Part shown: positions 8,488 to 17,873 of the stretch, piece by piece
Position numbering within the stretch: position 1 is the stretch's first letter
How the letters are laid out: each line of letters starts with the position of its first letter
From: Novosphingobium sp. ST904
GTDB lineage: Bacteria; Pseudomonadota; Alphaproteobacteria; Sphingomonadales; Sphingomonadaceae
Assembly: GCF_001298105.1 (NCBI RefSeq)
Contig: NZ_LGJH01000163.1
Span: 1-64,000, forward strand
Length of the DNA: 64,000 nucleotides
Direction of reading: 5' to 3'
The notes under the pieces: generated by a model
Database searches by the model: none
The model's input: the letters and a program-made list of their open reading frames with translations, nothing else
What the model was told of the DNA's origin: nothing
Position numbers and translations under genes: made by a program

Positions 8488-9264
8488 ATGGCCAATGAAC
8501 CTCGCACCCCACGACTTGCTGTCTTGATTGACGCAGACAATGCATCTTCCCGGATCGCACCGCGCCTCTTTGAAGAAATTGCAAAGATCGGTGAGGCAAG
8601 TGTCCGCCGCATTTACGGCGATTTCTCCGGAACTAGGCTTAAATCGTGGGCTGACGTTCTGGCCACTCATGCGATCAAGGCGCACCAGAACTTTGCGTAC
8701 ACCAGCGGCAAAAATGCCTCCGATATTGCGTTGGTAATCGACGCGATGGATCTTTTGCATACCGGTCGTTTCGACGGGTTTTGCCTTGTCTCCTCCGACA
8801 GTGACTTTACCGGGCTGGCCTCGCGTATCCGTGAGCAAGGGATCGATGTCTACGGCTTCGGAGAGCAGAAAACTCCCGAGAGTTTCCGACAAGCGTGTCG
8901 CCGTTTCATCTACACCGAGAACCTGCTGCCAGAGGCGCCAACGTCAGATGAACCAGGCCGACAGGATGCCCGTCCGGCTAGCGTAAAGAAGTCGCCCAAG
9001 GCTGCGGCACCTTTGATCCGAACCGCCATCTCACAGCTCGATGATGAAGGGGGCTGGGTACCTCTTGGGCGGGTGGGCCAACGCCTTGCAGCGCTCGCCT
9101 CTGACTTTGACCCTCGAACCTATGGTGAAGGCAAGCTGAGCGACCTGGTCGAGAAGGCAGGGGGCTTTGAATCTCGCAGAACTGAAACAGGGCATTTGCA
9201 AATTTCGGTCTCTCCGTCTGGCAAGGCGGGCGAGGCTAAAGCAAGAAAGGCAACACCCGGATGA
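8488..9264 (+). CDS. NYN-domain ribonuclease with OST-HTH/LOTUS domain
   Basis: A 258-residue protein. Residues 8-150 form a NYN (PIN-like) domain: Asp15 and Asp17 in LIDADNAS, Asp79 and Asp85 in ASDIALVIDAMDLL, and Asp104/Asp106 in VSSDSDF give the usual cluster of metal-binding acids of LabA/MARF1-type nucleases. After a linker with Lys/Pro, residues about 168-245 match an OST-HTH/LOTUS module (WVPLGRVGQRLAAL, then YGEGKLSDLVEKAGGFE), thought to bind RNA. It sits 28 bases after the nuclease-like gene and 95 before the phosphatase fusion. This family is common in bacterial genomes, so a defence role rests on location alone. Confidence 0.9.
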   Translation: MANEPRTPRLAVLIDADNASSRIAPRLFEEIAKIGEASVRRIYGDFSGTRLKSWADVLATHAIKAHQNFAYTSGKNASDIALVIDAMDLLHTGRFDGFCLVSSDSDFTGLASRIREQGIDVYGFGEQKTPESFRQACRRFIYTENLLPEAPTSDEPGRQDARPASVKKSPKAAAPLIRTAISQLDDEGGWVPLGRVGQRLAALASDFDPRTYGEGKLSDLVEKAGGFESRRTETGHLQISVSPSGKAGEAKARKATPG

Positions 9265-9359
9265 AAGTCCGGATTCATCCCCAGCGCCAACCAATGCCGG
9301 TCTGATGCCCTTTGAAACGTGCGACCACTAATGTCGCATATGGATCGTAATAACGCGCA

Positions 9360-10823
9360 ATGAGCAGAAATCTTCGAACAAGCATCACTGATCCGATCCA
9401 GATCCCCACACTTTCAGCCGCGTCAGGACGCATCGGCGTTTCCTTTTGTCCCGGGAAGCAAGGGTGTGCGCTCGCTGGCTTTGAGTGGAAGCGTGACCTT
9501 GCGGCGGATCTGGACGCGGTGCGTGGGTGGGGTGCTGCTGCTGTCGTCTCTCTGATTGAGAAGCACGAGATGGAGCTGCTGGGGGTCGCAGATCTGGAGA
9601 CTGCGGTTGCTGCGCGCGGTATGGAATGGTTTCATCTCCCGATCCCCGACGTCACCGCTCCTGGCGAGGAATTCGAGCAACGATGGTACACGGCCGGAGC
9701 CCGGCTGCGCAGTCTCCTCACCGATGGGGAAAGCGTCTTTATCCATTGCCGAGGAGGGCTGGGCCGAGCCGGCACTGTGGCAGCGAGGCTGCTCATCGAG
9801 CTCGGCATATCAGGCGCCGATACCGCAATCGCCCAAGTGCGAAAGGTCAGGCCGGGCGCTATTGAGACGAGAGCGCAGGAAGATCACCTTCGAGCGATCG
9901 AGCGCATTAACGATCGGTCCTGTGGATGCCTCATTGGTTTGGCGGTCGGTGATGCCTTGGGCACGACCCTCGAGTTCAAGCCGCGGGACACTTATCCCCA
10001 CATCACAGATATGGTTGGTGGAGGGCCGTTCGGCTTGGACGCAGGGACTTGGACTGATGATACGTCTATGGCCCTTGCGCTTGGTGAGGCTCTCCTGGCC
10101 AGTGCAGAAAAAGGCTTAGTTTTCGAACCGGAAGAAGCACAACGGCGGTTCGTCAGCTGGTGGCGGAACGGTGCCTTCAGCCCCACGGGCAGCTGCTTCG
10201 ATATCGGCATTGCAACCCGCCAAGCCCTTGCTCGTTTCGAGGAAACTGGCGACCCGATTGCCGGCTCGACCGATCCGTATTCAGCAGGCAACGGCTCACT
10301 CATGAGGCTTGCGCCTGTCGCGGTTTGGGGAATCCGGCAGGATCCCGCTATCGTAACGCGAGTAGCTCGCCGACAGAGCATGACCACGCACGCTGCAGAC
10401 GCGTGCCTCGACGCCTGTGAAGCATATGTACTCGTCTTGCGGGCGGCCATTCTGGGTGCCGACTTTGAGGATGCCCTGGCGGTTCCAGCGAACGGATTTG
10501 GGCCTGTGATCGGCCCAATCATGGCCGGTAGCTGGCGGGGGAAAACGCGCGATCAGATTTCGAGCAGCGGATACGTGGCGCATAGCCTCGAAGCAGCGAT
10601 CTGGTCCGTTGCCAACACCACGAGCTTCGATGCCGCTGTGCTGTTGGCAGCTAATCTCGGTGATGATGCCGATACCACTGCTGCCATTGCCGGGCAGTTG
10701 GCTGGTGCGATCTATGGCGCATCGTCAATTCGCCAGACTTGGCTCGACAAGCTGGCTTGGCGCGACGAATTGGAAGTGCTCGCCCGAAAGTTGGCTTTCC
10801 CAGCGGCTTTGCGGCCAAGCTAG
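9360..10823 (+). CDS. Dual-specificity phosphatase fused to ADP-ribosylglycohydrolase
   Basis: A 487-residue two-domain enzyme. The N-terminal domain is a cysteine phosphatase of the CDKN3/dual-specificity type: catalytic loop HCRGGLGRAGT (Cys130, Arg136) and a plausible general-acid Asp97 in LPIPDVTAP. From about residue 185 it is an ADP-ribosylglycohydrolase (DraG/ARH) domain: GLAVGDALG, the magnesium-binding TWTDDTSM, and the C-terminal LGDDADTTAAIAG. All expected metal-binding acids are present, so both domains look active. It would remove phosphate and ADP-ribose from proteins, nucleic acids or nucleotides. It precedes the twin-GTPase genes by 116 bases. The fusion may reverse or regulate modifications made by an unseen partner. 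Confidence 0.9.
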   Translation: MSRNLRTSITDPIQIPTLSAASGRIGVSFCPGKQGCALAGFEWKRDLAADLDAVRGWGAAAVVSLIEKHEMELLGVADLETAVAARGMEWFHLPIPDVTAPGEEFEQRWYTAGARLRSLLTDGESVFIHCRGGLGRAGTVAARLLIELGISGADTAIAQVRKVRPGAIETRAQEDHLRAIERINDRSCGCLIGLAVGDALGTTLEFKPRDTYPHITDMVGGGPFGLDAGTWTDDTSMALALGEALLASAEKGLVFEPEEAQRRFVSWWRNGAFSPTGSCFDIGIATRQALARFEETGDPIAGSTDPYSAGNGSLMRLAPVAVWGIRQDPAIVTRVARRQSMTTHAADACLDACEAYVLVLRAAILGADFEDALAVPANGFGPVIGPIMAGSWRGKTRDQISSSGYVAHSLEAAIWSVANTTSFDAAVLLAANLGDDADTTAAIAGQLAGAIYGASSIRQTWLDKLAWRDELEVLARKLAFPAALRPS

Positions 10824-10939
10824 CGGTAGAATTCCTGTAGCTGGCTAATGACTGATCGTTACCAATAAGATTTTGGGTCAAATGTCGCATGCGGTCGAGC
10901 GCTTACCTGTTATAAAGCCAGCAGATACCCGAGGATTAC

Positions 10940-13900
10940 ATGACGACCAATAGCAACACTGCTGAGAGGTTGGGCGGACGCTGCCTGAAAGAAGCGATCA
11001 CACAATCCGTTGCTGAGGGCCGAAAGCAAGCGAACCTGATTCTCCGTGATATCAGGCAACTGAGCAGATCACTGGCATCGGGCCGGGCACGTATAGCAGC
11101 CCTGCAAACACAAGCATCCGAGCTTGGCTACGAACAGCAGGTGTTGGTCGATGATTATGTCAATGCATCGCTGGCTGCAGAGACCCGCTTGAATGCGACC
11201 TGGCAGAATCGCAGCGAAGCGCTGAAGGACTTCAACATCGTGCTTTTCGGTCGCACGGGCGCGGGCAAGAGCACGCTGATCGAGGCGCTCTCGCATGGCG
11301 ACGGCCAATCCGTCTCCCAAGGCGAAAGCGACTGGACGGTCGATGTGAACCCGGTGTCTTGGCAGGATTGCATGCTGATCGACACGCCCGGCATCAATGG
11401 CTGGGGACGGGCACAAAAGCGGGCAGATCTGGAGGCAAAGGCACATCGGGCTGTCGAGGCGGCCGACATCGTGCTGTTATGCTTCGACACGCAGGGGCAG
11501 CAGGTGAGTGAATTCGCCAAGGTGGCCGAATGGGTCATTGCCTATGGCAAGCCGGTTATCGCGATTATCAACAATAGCCATCCCGAATGGCGCAACCCCG
11601 TGCGGCAGGGACGTCGACTCCTGCGGGTGAAGCATTCGCGGACGATGCAGCAGCATGAAGGTAACGTGCGTGACAATTTGGCGGCTGAAGGGTTGGGGAA
11701 CTTGCCCATCATCTGCCTGAACTCTCGCCGCGCGCTGCTGTCCCGGGCGCGGCTGCCGTATACAGGGCCGGGTGCCAATGAACTGGCGACCCAACGGGAG
11801 AAGTATGGCGCGGAGGCTCTGCTGCGCTGGTCGAACCTGCCTGCGCTGGAGGATTTGATTATTGAAACTCTGGCGAGCGATGCGGCCAGCATCCGGCTCG
11901 GCATGCTGACTGCCAGTCTTCGTGGCGATCTTTACGCGATCCAGTTCGATCTGAACACGCATGCACAGTTCGCGCGGCACCGCGCCGAAACGGTAGACGA
12001 GGAGATCGCGCAGCTTTTCAAGCTGCTGGGTTACCCGGCCAATGATGCGGTTCGATCCAGGCTGCCACGCACCGAATGCGGGACGGATGTGCTGTCTTGG
12101 CAGGAAAGGCTGCGCGGTGGCCGCTATACCGTTTCGACCGAGGGTGAGTTCGACGAGCATCTGTCCCGCCTGATCGACACCTGGCTTGGCGAGCACCGCG
12201 CTTCCACCATGCGCCGCGCGGAGGAACAGGTCATCGGCGCTTTCGAGCGCAAAGCGGCAGTCGAAGCGGACGAGTTCGAGAGCATATACGAGCATACAGT
12301 ACTGAAACAGGCCGGGAAAAAGGTGCTTGAGCTTGCTGCAGATTACTTGCGTGGCCGATTAGAAGCAAAAGGAGTTCTGATAGATTTTGATGCTGTAAAT
12401 TTAGATGCCTCTGCAACCACCATCCAAGGCGATGCTGGGTGGGATGCTCGTGGTGCAAGTGTGGTGCTCCGGATGGGGAAGTTAGGACTGACTGCACTAT
12501 ATCTCACCGGACCGTGGGGCGTGGCTGCGGGAATGGCCGGACAAATGCTCTTCGGAGCTGCGCAAAAGGATTTGGCAAAAGAAGCGGAGGCGACCCGATC
12601 TCAAGCTAGGAGGCAGGCATTGTCAGAGGCGCGAGCGGCGGTTGCCAAAGCCTTTGATGACCTGCGCCACCAGATCAAGCAGGTAGCCCGGAATTTCCGA
12701 GACGAGTGCTTGCTCCAAACCTTGCCGCCTTTGCTGCACGACGCAGGGACCTGCCGCGTCGTCATAATCGAAACCGAGCGCTTGATTGTGGAGATCGATC
12801 ACACCGATTCGACACTGAAACATAGCAGCCCCGTCGCCGCGCTGAACGAAGCCGCGCAGCGAATCGAGGCGCGCCACCCGACGAAGCGCAACAGCGCACG
12901 CTTGATCTGGGCAGGAGAGGACTGGATCGACGATCCCGAGGGTCTGCTCACCACCACGGCGGAGGACGTCGATGCCACAACAGGCGCCGGTCAGCGTGTT
13001 TGGATACCTTGGCGCGCACCCGAAATCAGTCGTGATTCAGAGAGGTATGGAGAGGCATTCGTCGCACGGGCTGAGAGCCGATTGCGCGGTGTGGAGGTCG
13101 CACAGCCTGCGCTGTCCGACATGCGTGATCTCGCGTCGCTGGATCGACCCGGCATCATGTTGGTCGGGGATTATAATGCCGGGAAGACAACCTTCATTCG
13201 GCGCATCCTTGCGGAAGCAGGAATGTCAGTGCCCGACGATATCGAAATTCGCGCAGACCCGACGACCAACTCCGTCCGCCGGTATGATTGCGGCGAGGCG
13301 TGGCTCATTGACACGCCGGGTTTTCGCAGCGGTCGCGCTGGTGACGATCTGCTGGCGCAAAGTACCCTGCCGGAAGCTTCGATCTTGGTCTGGCTGCTAA
13401 ACCGCTCCATTTTGGACAGCACCATCGAACATCTGTGTACGGTGCTGATCGGGAACGGGGAATTGGGTCTGCCCGGCAAAATTGGCCGGACCATACTAGT
13501 CTTGGGACGGGCTGACGATCTGGGCGTCGACCCTGTCGAGCAGCCGGAAGAGTTCACCAATGTCGTGCGGCGCAAACGGGTGGAGCTCTGCAACGCCCTG
13601 GCATCCAAAGGCATCCAGTTTCCGGCCGAGGACATCTTCGTGGTTGCAGCGGACCCCTTTACCCTTGTCGGCGACGAGGCTGGCATAGATGCGACTGCCT
13701 TCGATCTGCATCGCGCATGGGATGGAATGGAGGATCTGTTGCAGGCTCTGTCCAACAGGCTGTCCGGGCCCGAAAGGCCCTTCTGGATGGACATCACCGT
13801 TCTGGAAGGGGGGCTTTTCCAATTGGCAGGCGTTGACCGTCAGTTACAGGCTGACCAAGCCGAGTGGGAAATTCAGAGTGCTTTCCTAGAAGAGTTGATT

Positions 13901-14770
13901 GCGACCATAGATGCGCGATGCCACGAGGCGGCAACCTTCCACAAGCGGATCATTCTCGACATCGACAGAATGCTCGAGGAAACGACGCAATCGCTGTTGG
14001 AAGATATGTGGGGTGCAAGAAATCCTGACGAGCTGCAAGCCGCTGGCAAGCGACTGGAGACGTGGTGGGAAGATCCGGTATTCGGTCAGGAAGTTGCCCA
14101 TTGGCAGAGCAGGTGGAAGACTGAACTGGACCATTGGTTCGAGCGGGCGACTGAAGAAGTGCAGCGCACTATGGAATCGCGCGAACTGCGTGAAGCTGTC
14201 ATTTCGCTGGGCATTAGCTTCGACGCCGATGGTCTGGGGCAACAATCGGGAATATTGGGAGATGGCGGCAGCGTATTGTCGCCCCTGCTCAAGCAGGGGG
14301 TCGCGAAGCTGGGGGAGCGCGATGTGATCTATGGCATCGGCAAATTCTTCCGTGTCAAATTCAAGCCTTGGGGCGCTACAAAGATTGCCGGCAGGTTCGC
14401 CAAGTATGGGGGGCGGGCATTTGTCGTACTTACGGCAATCTATGAGGTCTGGTCTTGGCGCAAAGATGAGAAGCAGGCCGCTGAAGTCGAAGCATTGCGC
14501 AAGGACATCGCGGCAGCAGTCGCCGCCGGACGAGACGAAATTTGTAAGTCAATGCTGGGCGACGATGCACATCGTGAAGGTGTTGCCGCATACCTGCAAG
14601 CATGTCGCGCCAGTCTGACTGCCGTGCGAGACGAACTTGCAGCCGCTCAGCGCTTGAACGCTGCTCGTTTGCAGCGGTTGGATGGTGAGCGAACCGCCAT
14701 CGCCGAGGTGATTGCTGACGGCCGGCAATGGCTTGAAGTATGTATCAAGGGGAAGCGGGTTGATGCGTGA
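10940..14770 (+). CDS. Large tandem GTPase (two G domains, dynamin/Era-like)
   Basis: A 1,276-residue protein with two GTP-binding domains. The first has P-loop GRTGAGKST (residues about 104-112) and LIDTPGINGWG; the second has GDYNAGKTT (about 742-750) and LIDTPGFRSGR. Both keep G1 and G3, but the usual NKxD base-recognition motif is degenerate (INNSH in the first, GRADD in the second). Helical, coiled-coil-like regions lie between and after them. Hydrophobic stretches near residues 510-540 (LYLTGPWGVAAGMAGQ) and 1150 could insert into membrane. GAGGA stands before ATG 10940. The stop overlaps the next GTPase gene by eight bases. Paired large GTPases recall bacterial dynamin-like systems such as LeoABC/Eleos. 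Confidence 0.8.
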   Translation: MTTNSNTAERLGGRCLKEAITQSVAEGRKQANLILRDIRQLSRSLASGRARIAALQTQASELGYEQQVLVDDYVNASLAAETRLNATWQNRSEALKDFNIVLFGRTGAGKSTLIEALSHGDGQSVSQGESDWTVDVNPVSWQDCMLIDTPGINGWGRAQKRADLEAKAHRAVEAADIVLLCFDTQGQQVSEFAKVAEWVIAYGKPVIAIINNSHPEWRNPVRQGRRLLRVKHSRTMQQHEGNVRDNLAAEGLGNLPIICLNSRRALLSRARLPYTGPGANELATQREKYGAEALLRWSNLPALEDLIIETLASDAASIRLGMLTASLRGDLYAIQFDLNTHAQFARHRAETVDEEIAQLFKLLGYPANDAVRSRLPRTECGTDVLSWQERLRGGRYTVSTEGEFDEHLSRLIDTWLGEHRASTMRRAEEQVIGAFERKAAVEADEFESIYEHTVLKQAGKKVLELAADYLRGRLEAKGVLIDFDAVNLDASATTIQGDAGWDARGASVVLRMGKLGLTALYLTGPWGVAAGMAGQMLFGAAQKDLAKEAEATRSQARRQALSEARAAVAKAFDDLRHQIKQVARNFRDECLLQTLPPLLHDAGTCRVVIIETERLIVEIDHTDSTLKHSSPVAALNEAAQRIEARHPTKRNSARLIWAGEDWIDDPEGLLTTTAEDVDATTGAGQRVWIPWRAPEISRDSERYGEAFVARAESRLRGVEVAQPALSDMRDLASLDRPGIMLVGDYNAGKTTFIRRILAEAGMSVPDDIEIRADPTTNSVRRYDCGEAWLIDTPGFRSGRAGDDLLAQSTLPEASILVWLLNRSILDSTIEHLCTVLIGNGELGLPGKIGRTILVLGRADDLGVDPVEQPEEFTNVVRRKRVELCNALASKGIQFPAEDIFVVAADPFTLVGDEAGIDATAFDLHRAWDGMEDLLQALSNRLSGPERPFWMDITVLEGGLFQLAGVDRQLQADQAEWEIQSAFLEELIATIDARCHEAATFHKRIILDIDRMLEETTQSLLEDMWGARNPDELQAAGKRLETWWEDPVFGQEVAHWQSRWKTELDHWFERATEEVQRTMESRELREAVISLGISFDADGLGQQSGILGDGGSVLSPLLKQGVAKLGERDVIYGIGKFFRVKFKPWGATKIAGRFAKYGGRAFVVLTAIYEVWSWRKDEKQAAEVEALRKDIAAAVAAGRDEICKSMLGDDAHREGVAAYLQACRASLTAVRDELAAAQRLNAARLQRLDGERTAIAEVIADGRQWLEVCIKGKRVDA

Positions 14771-16508
14771 AGATGAATGGTTTGCCCAGGTGGCAAGCAT
14801 CTTGCCCAATGCGGTCGCGGATGAAGATCGGTTTCCGACCAAGCCCGTGATTGCGTTGTTCGGCGCCTACGATGCAGGCAAGAGCACACTGCTCAAGCGG
14901 CTACTGGTGGAAGCGGGAGTGTCGATCCCCGCCTGGCTGACGGTGAGTGCCCGCCGGGAAACGTTTGAGTCGAACGACGTGGAGGCATTCGGCTGCATCC
15001 TGCGGGATACGCCAGGGCTGGCGGCAGGCAGCGCGGAGCACGAGGAGACAGCCCTCGAGGCCGTGCTGGAAAGTGATGTCATGCTTTTGGTTATGCCGCC
15101 GCAACTGATCACCGGCGACAGGGACGTGGTACTGCCGATCCTTTCCGGCAAGGCTTATCGGAAGGAAGGATTGTCCTGCGCTCAATCGCTGCTGGTGGTG
15201 ATTACCAAACTGGATGAGCGCGCCGATCCGGTGGACGATCAGATTGGTTACCGTGCCTACGCAGCCCTGAAGCAGGACGAGTGGGGTAAGCTGATCGAGG
15301 CTAACAGGCTGTCACTGGGCCAAGCGCCCGTGTTCACGGTCTCAGCTGATCCGCTGGGGTATGTCGGTAACGATGTTGCCCCGCAGCGGGGATCATACAT
15401 GGACGGATGCCGGGAGTGGGACGGAATCAGTGCATTAGTTGGTATGCTGGAGGGACTGCCGGGCCAACTTGGAGATTTGCGTAGAGCGGCGAAAATACGT
15501 CGCTTCTGCAGCAGGTTGACGGTGACAGTTGCGGCGAAAGATGCCGAGATTCTCGCCAACCAGCAGGTGCTCGTCGAAACGGAGCGGCAGCACCAGCAGA
15601 TCGATAATCTGGCCTCTCGTGAGAAATTCATTCGAGAGCGCGCTCAAGCGGAACTTCGTCGCAGGATTGAGGAGGAACTATCCAGCTTCTTTACTATACG
15701 CGGCAAGGACGCTGCCGCACTGCGCGACCGATTGCAGGGTTGTGTTCAGGACTGGCTTGCAGAACAATCTGCCGCGCTGGAGAAGCTTGTGCGTGAAAGC
15801 GGCGCTGAGTTCGATAAGGCCGCTGCTTCCTATTGGAAGATGGATGACTGGAGCGAGCCGGTCACCGTGCGTAGCAAGGCTTCAGCCGCGCCTGAGATGC
15901 GGACTAAAGTCCAGAAGGCCTTCCGCGAGTTCATGGACCTGCGCAAGATCACCGAATACGATGGGAAGTCGGTCAAGGATTACGCTGCAATCAGCGACAG
16001 CCTTGGAAAGAAGATTACGGATCTACAAATCAAGCTAGACCAATCTGGTGAATCTGCCAAGCAGGGCATCAAGAAAGCAATATATACTCTTCAGAAGAAA
16101 AAAGAAGAAAATAACAATATGATTGCTTCTGCAAAAACGCATGAGCAGATGATTGCTTTCGCCCCCTTGGCAATGGAAGGCATTAGTACCCTGATAGGGT
16201 GGTGGTCCGATCGCGAGCAAGCCAGAATTTCGGCTACTGAGCGGGAGGAGCGTCAACAAGCGTTCACGCAGTACGGACGTAAGGCAGCGGAAGATGCCTG
16301 GGCACACATCGGGCCGGCGTTCGACGACTTTGCAGCCGGGCTTGAATTGCAGACCACTATGCTGGCTGACATCATTCAGGATGCAGATCATTATGGTCGG
16401 CAACTTGCTAATGAAAGGCAAGTGGTTCACGCCCTTTTAGCTGATGCTCCGAGTGCAACTGCTCCGGTGTGCGTAAGTGCTGTCCTCGCCCCAACGTCGG
16501 GTGCGTAA
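14763..16508 (+). CDS. Dynamin/Era-like GTPase, partner of the preceding tandem GTPase
   Basis: A 581-residue GTPase from ATG 14763 (MREDEW), which overlaps the previous stop as ATGCGTGA; an upstream in-frame ATG at 14712 is inside the earlier gene and less likely. G1 is GAYDAGKST, G3 is LRDTPGLAAG, and G4 is a canonical TKLDE, so this is the subunit with a complete GTP site. After the G domain come long helical segments with heptad-like charge, then AFAPLAMEGISTLIGWW, a short hydrophobic stretch near residue 460. Its P-loop style (GxYxAGKST) matches the second G domain of its partner, suggesting duplication. Co-translation suggests a hetero-oligomer. Function is unknown. Confidence 0.8.
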   Translation: MREDEWFAQVASILPNAVADEDRFPTKPVIALFGAYDAGKSTLLKRLLVEAGVSIPAWLTVSARRETFESNDVEAFGCILRDTPGLAAGSAEHEETALEAVLESDVMLLVMPPQLITGDRDVVLPILSGKAYRKEGLSCAQSLLVVITKLDERADPVDDQIGYRAYAALKQDEWGKLIEANRLSLGQAPVFTVSADPLGYVGNDVAPQRGSYMDGCREWDGISALVGMLEGLPGQLGDLRRAAKIRRFCSRLTVTVAAKDAEILANQQVLVETERQHQQIDNLASREKFIRERAQAELRRRIEEELSSFFTIRGKDAAALRDRLQGCVQDWLAEQSAALEKLVRESGAEFDKAAASYWKMDDWSEPVTVRSKASAAPEMRTKVQKAFREFMDLRKITEYDGKSVKDYAAISDSLGKKITDLQIKLDQSGESAKQGIKKAIYTLQKKKEENNNMIASAKTHEQMIAFAPLAMEGISTLIGWWSDREQARISATEREERQQAFTQYGRKAAEDAWAHIGPAFDDFAAGLELQTTMLADIIQDADHYGRQLANERQVVHALLADAPSATAPVCVSAVLAPTSGA

Positions 16509-16861
16509 TTCCACTGTGATTTTACGTTTAGATCCGGCTGCCTGAATCCCGGCTCGCTCTGTCGCAAAGAATTCATATTGGGGGTATTGATGGGGTATTT
16601 TTATAGAATAGTTAATTATTGTACAAACATATCAAGCATTTGGGCGGCTTAGGAAGATCCCTCCTCCGCTACCATTGCCCATTTTCAGAGACCGTCCAGC
16701 TTTGTCCGTCGACGTCTCGGGGCATCTTTTTTCAAAACAAATTCAAACACTTACGGCGTTCGCGGTCATCCGCTGGCGTCCACTCTCGTCCATGCGAGAC
16801 CGCCCACGTCGATTTGAATTGGGGTGGAATTGGGGGTATTTTTGGCCAGCCCCCCCCCAAC
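16509..16861. other. Intergenic region with repeated GGGGTATT boxes upstream of the integrase
   Basis: These 353 bases are AT-rich near 16,600 and hold no gene I can support. Repeats of GGGGGTAT occur at 16578-16588 (TTGGGGGTATT), 16591-16600 (TGGGGTATTT) and 16829-16845 (ATTGGGGGTATTTTTGG), with an inverted copy (GATACCCCCAG) at 16866-16876 inside the first codons of the integrase. Repeats of this sort upstream of P4-type integrases are plausible arm-type binding sites. A CCTCCTCCGCTACCA stretch near 16651 looks like a tRNA 3' terminus and may be an attachment-site remnant, but no tRNA is present. Confidence 0.45.
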
Positions 16862-17673
16862 ATGCGATACCCCCAGATGGCCCTCAAGGAACTTGAAGTT
16901 AAATACGCGGCGATCCGAAGCCGCGCATACAAGCTGACGGACGGCGGCGGACTGCATCTGTTCGTCCAGCCGAACGGCTCGAAGCTGTGGCGGATGAAGT
17001 ACCGATTCGCCGGCAAGGAAAAGCTGCTGAGCTTCGGGAAATATCCCGACTTTCCGCTCGCGGCTGCGCGGACCAAGCGCGATGAAGCCAGAGCCTGCCT
17101 TGCCGAGGGGCGAGATCCGGGGGTGGCCCAAGCGGAGGAGCAGCAGGCAGCAGAGCGTACCTTCGAAAAAATCGCGCGCAATTGGCAGGCCAATCGCGCC
17201 GGCGGATTGAATGCCGCCCACGCCCAGCGGGTAATCAGCCGGATGGAAAGGGATGTCTTTCCTGCGATCGGTCACCGTCCTCTCACTGAGATATCCGTCC
17301 CCGAGATTCTGGACATGATCAGAAAGATCGAGGCGAGGGGGCTCTCGATATCAGCCGGCGCGCCAACCAATGCGTAAGCCAGGTCTATCGGTTTGCGATC
17401 GCCAACGGGTGGGCGCGCGAGAATCCAACTGTTCACCTGCTTGGCGCCTTGAAGCCCCGCCCACGAGTGAAGCACATGGCGCGCGTGCCGCTACAGGAAG
17501 TGCCGGATCTGGTTCGTGCCATCGCTGGGTACGACGGTGAAGATGGAAGCCGGAGGCGTGATCGAACCAGAGACGCCATGTGTTCACGCTGCTTACTTGG
17601 GCCACCGCCGCCGCGTTGCGCTCAAGTTGGGACCGGCCCGTCGGCGCTCGAACCTCAGCCGCAGGGCCGATAA
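16862..17673 (+). pseudogene. P4-type tyrosine integrase, frameshifted and degraded
   Basis: The N-terminal DUF4102 domain is intact from ATG 16862 or 16877 (MALKELEVKYA, KLTDGGGLHLFV, LSFGKYPDFPLAAAR), followed by the core-binding SAM-like domain (HRPLTEISVPEILDMIRKIE). Near 17340 one base is missing in an AGGGGGC run. Before it the frame reads EARG; after it the family sequence continues in another frame as ISRRANQCVSQVYRFAIANG. A second disruption follows at about 17545-17580, and the catalytic R...HxxR...Y region is not recognisable. It is therefore inactive debris of an integrated element. It faces away from the defence-like genes, so it need not have mobilised them. Confidence 0.8.
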
Positions 17674-17820
17674 CGTACCATTTTGACGGCTCGCCGACGG
17701 AACCGCGCAAGCCTTTGCTCGACCAGCGCGCTCGCCTCGCCCGCCGCCACGCTGGGCAAGATGTTCAAGAGCCTGCGACGCCTGATGAACTGGAAGATCG
17801 ATCCCGACGCCAAAGGCGAA

Positions 17821-17866
17821 TTGTAGTTACTAAAAGCGATTGACCACCAATCAAATCGTAGCTACA
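17821..17866. promoter_or_regulatory. Probable BrnA operator / brnTA promoter region
   Basis: Two related sites, TTGTAGTTAC at 17821-17830 and CGTAGCTACA at 17857-17866, lie just upstream of the brnT start at 17874. The GTAGCTAC core is palindromic. Toxin-antitoxin operons are often repressed by their ribbon-helix-helix antitoxin at such palindromes, so these are good candidates for BrnA binding. The assignment rests on position and symmetry only. Confidence 0.4.
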
Positions 17867-17873
17867 AAAAGCC

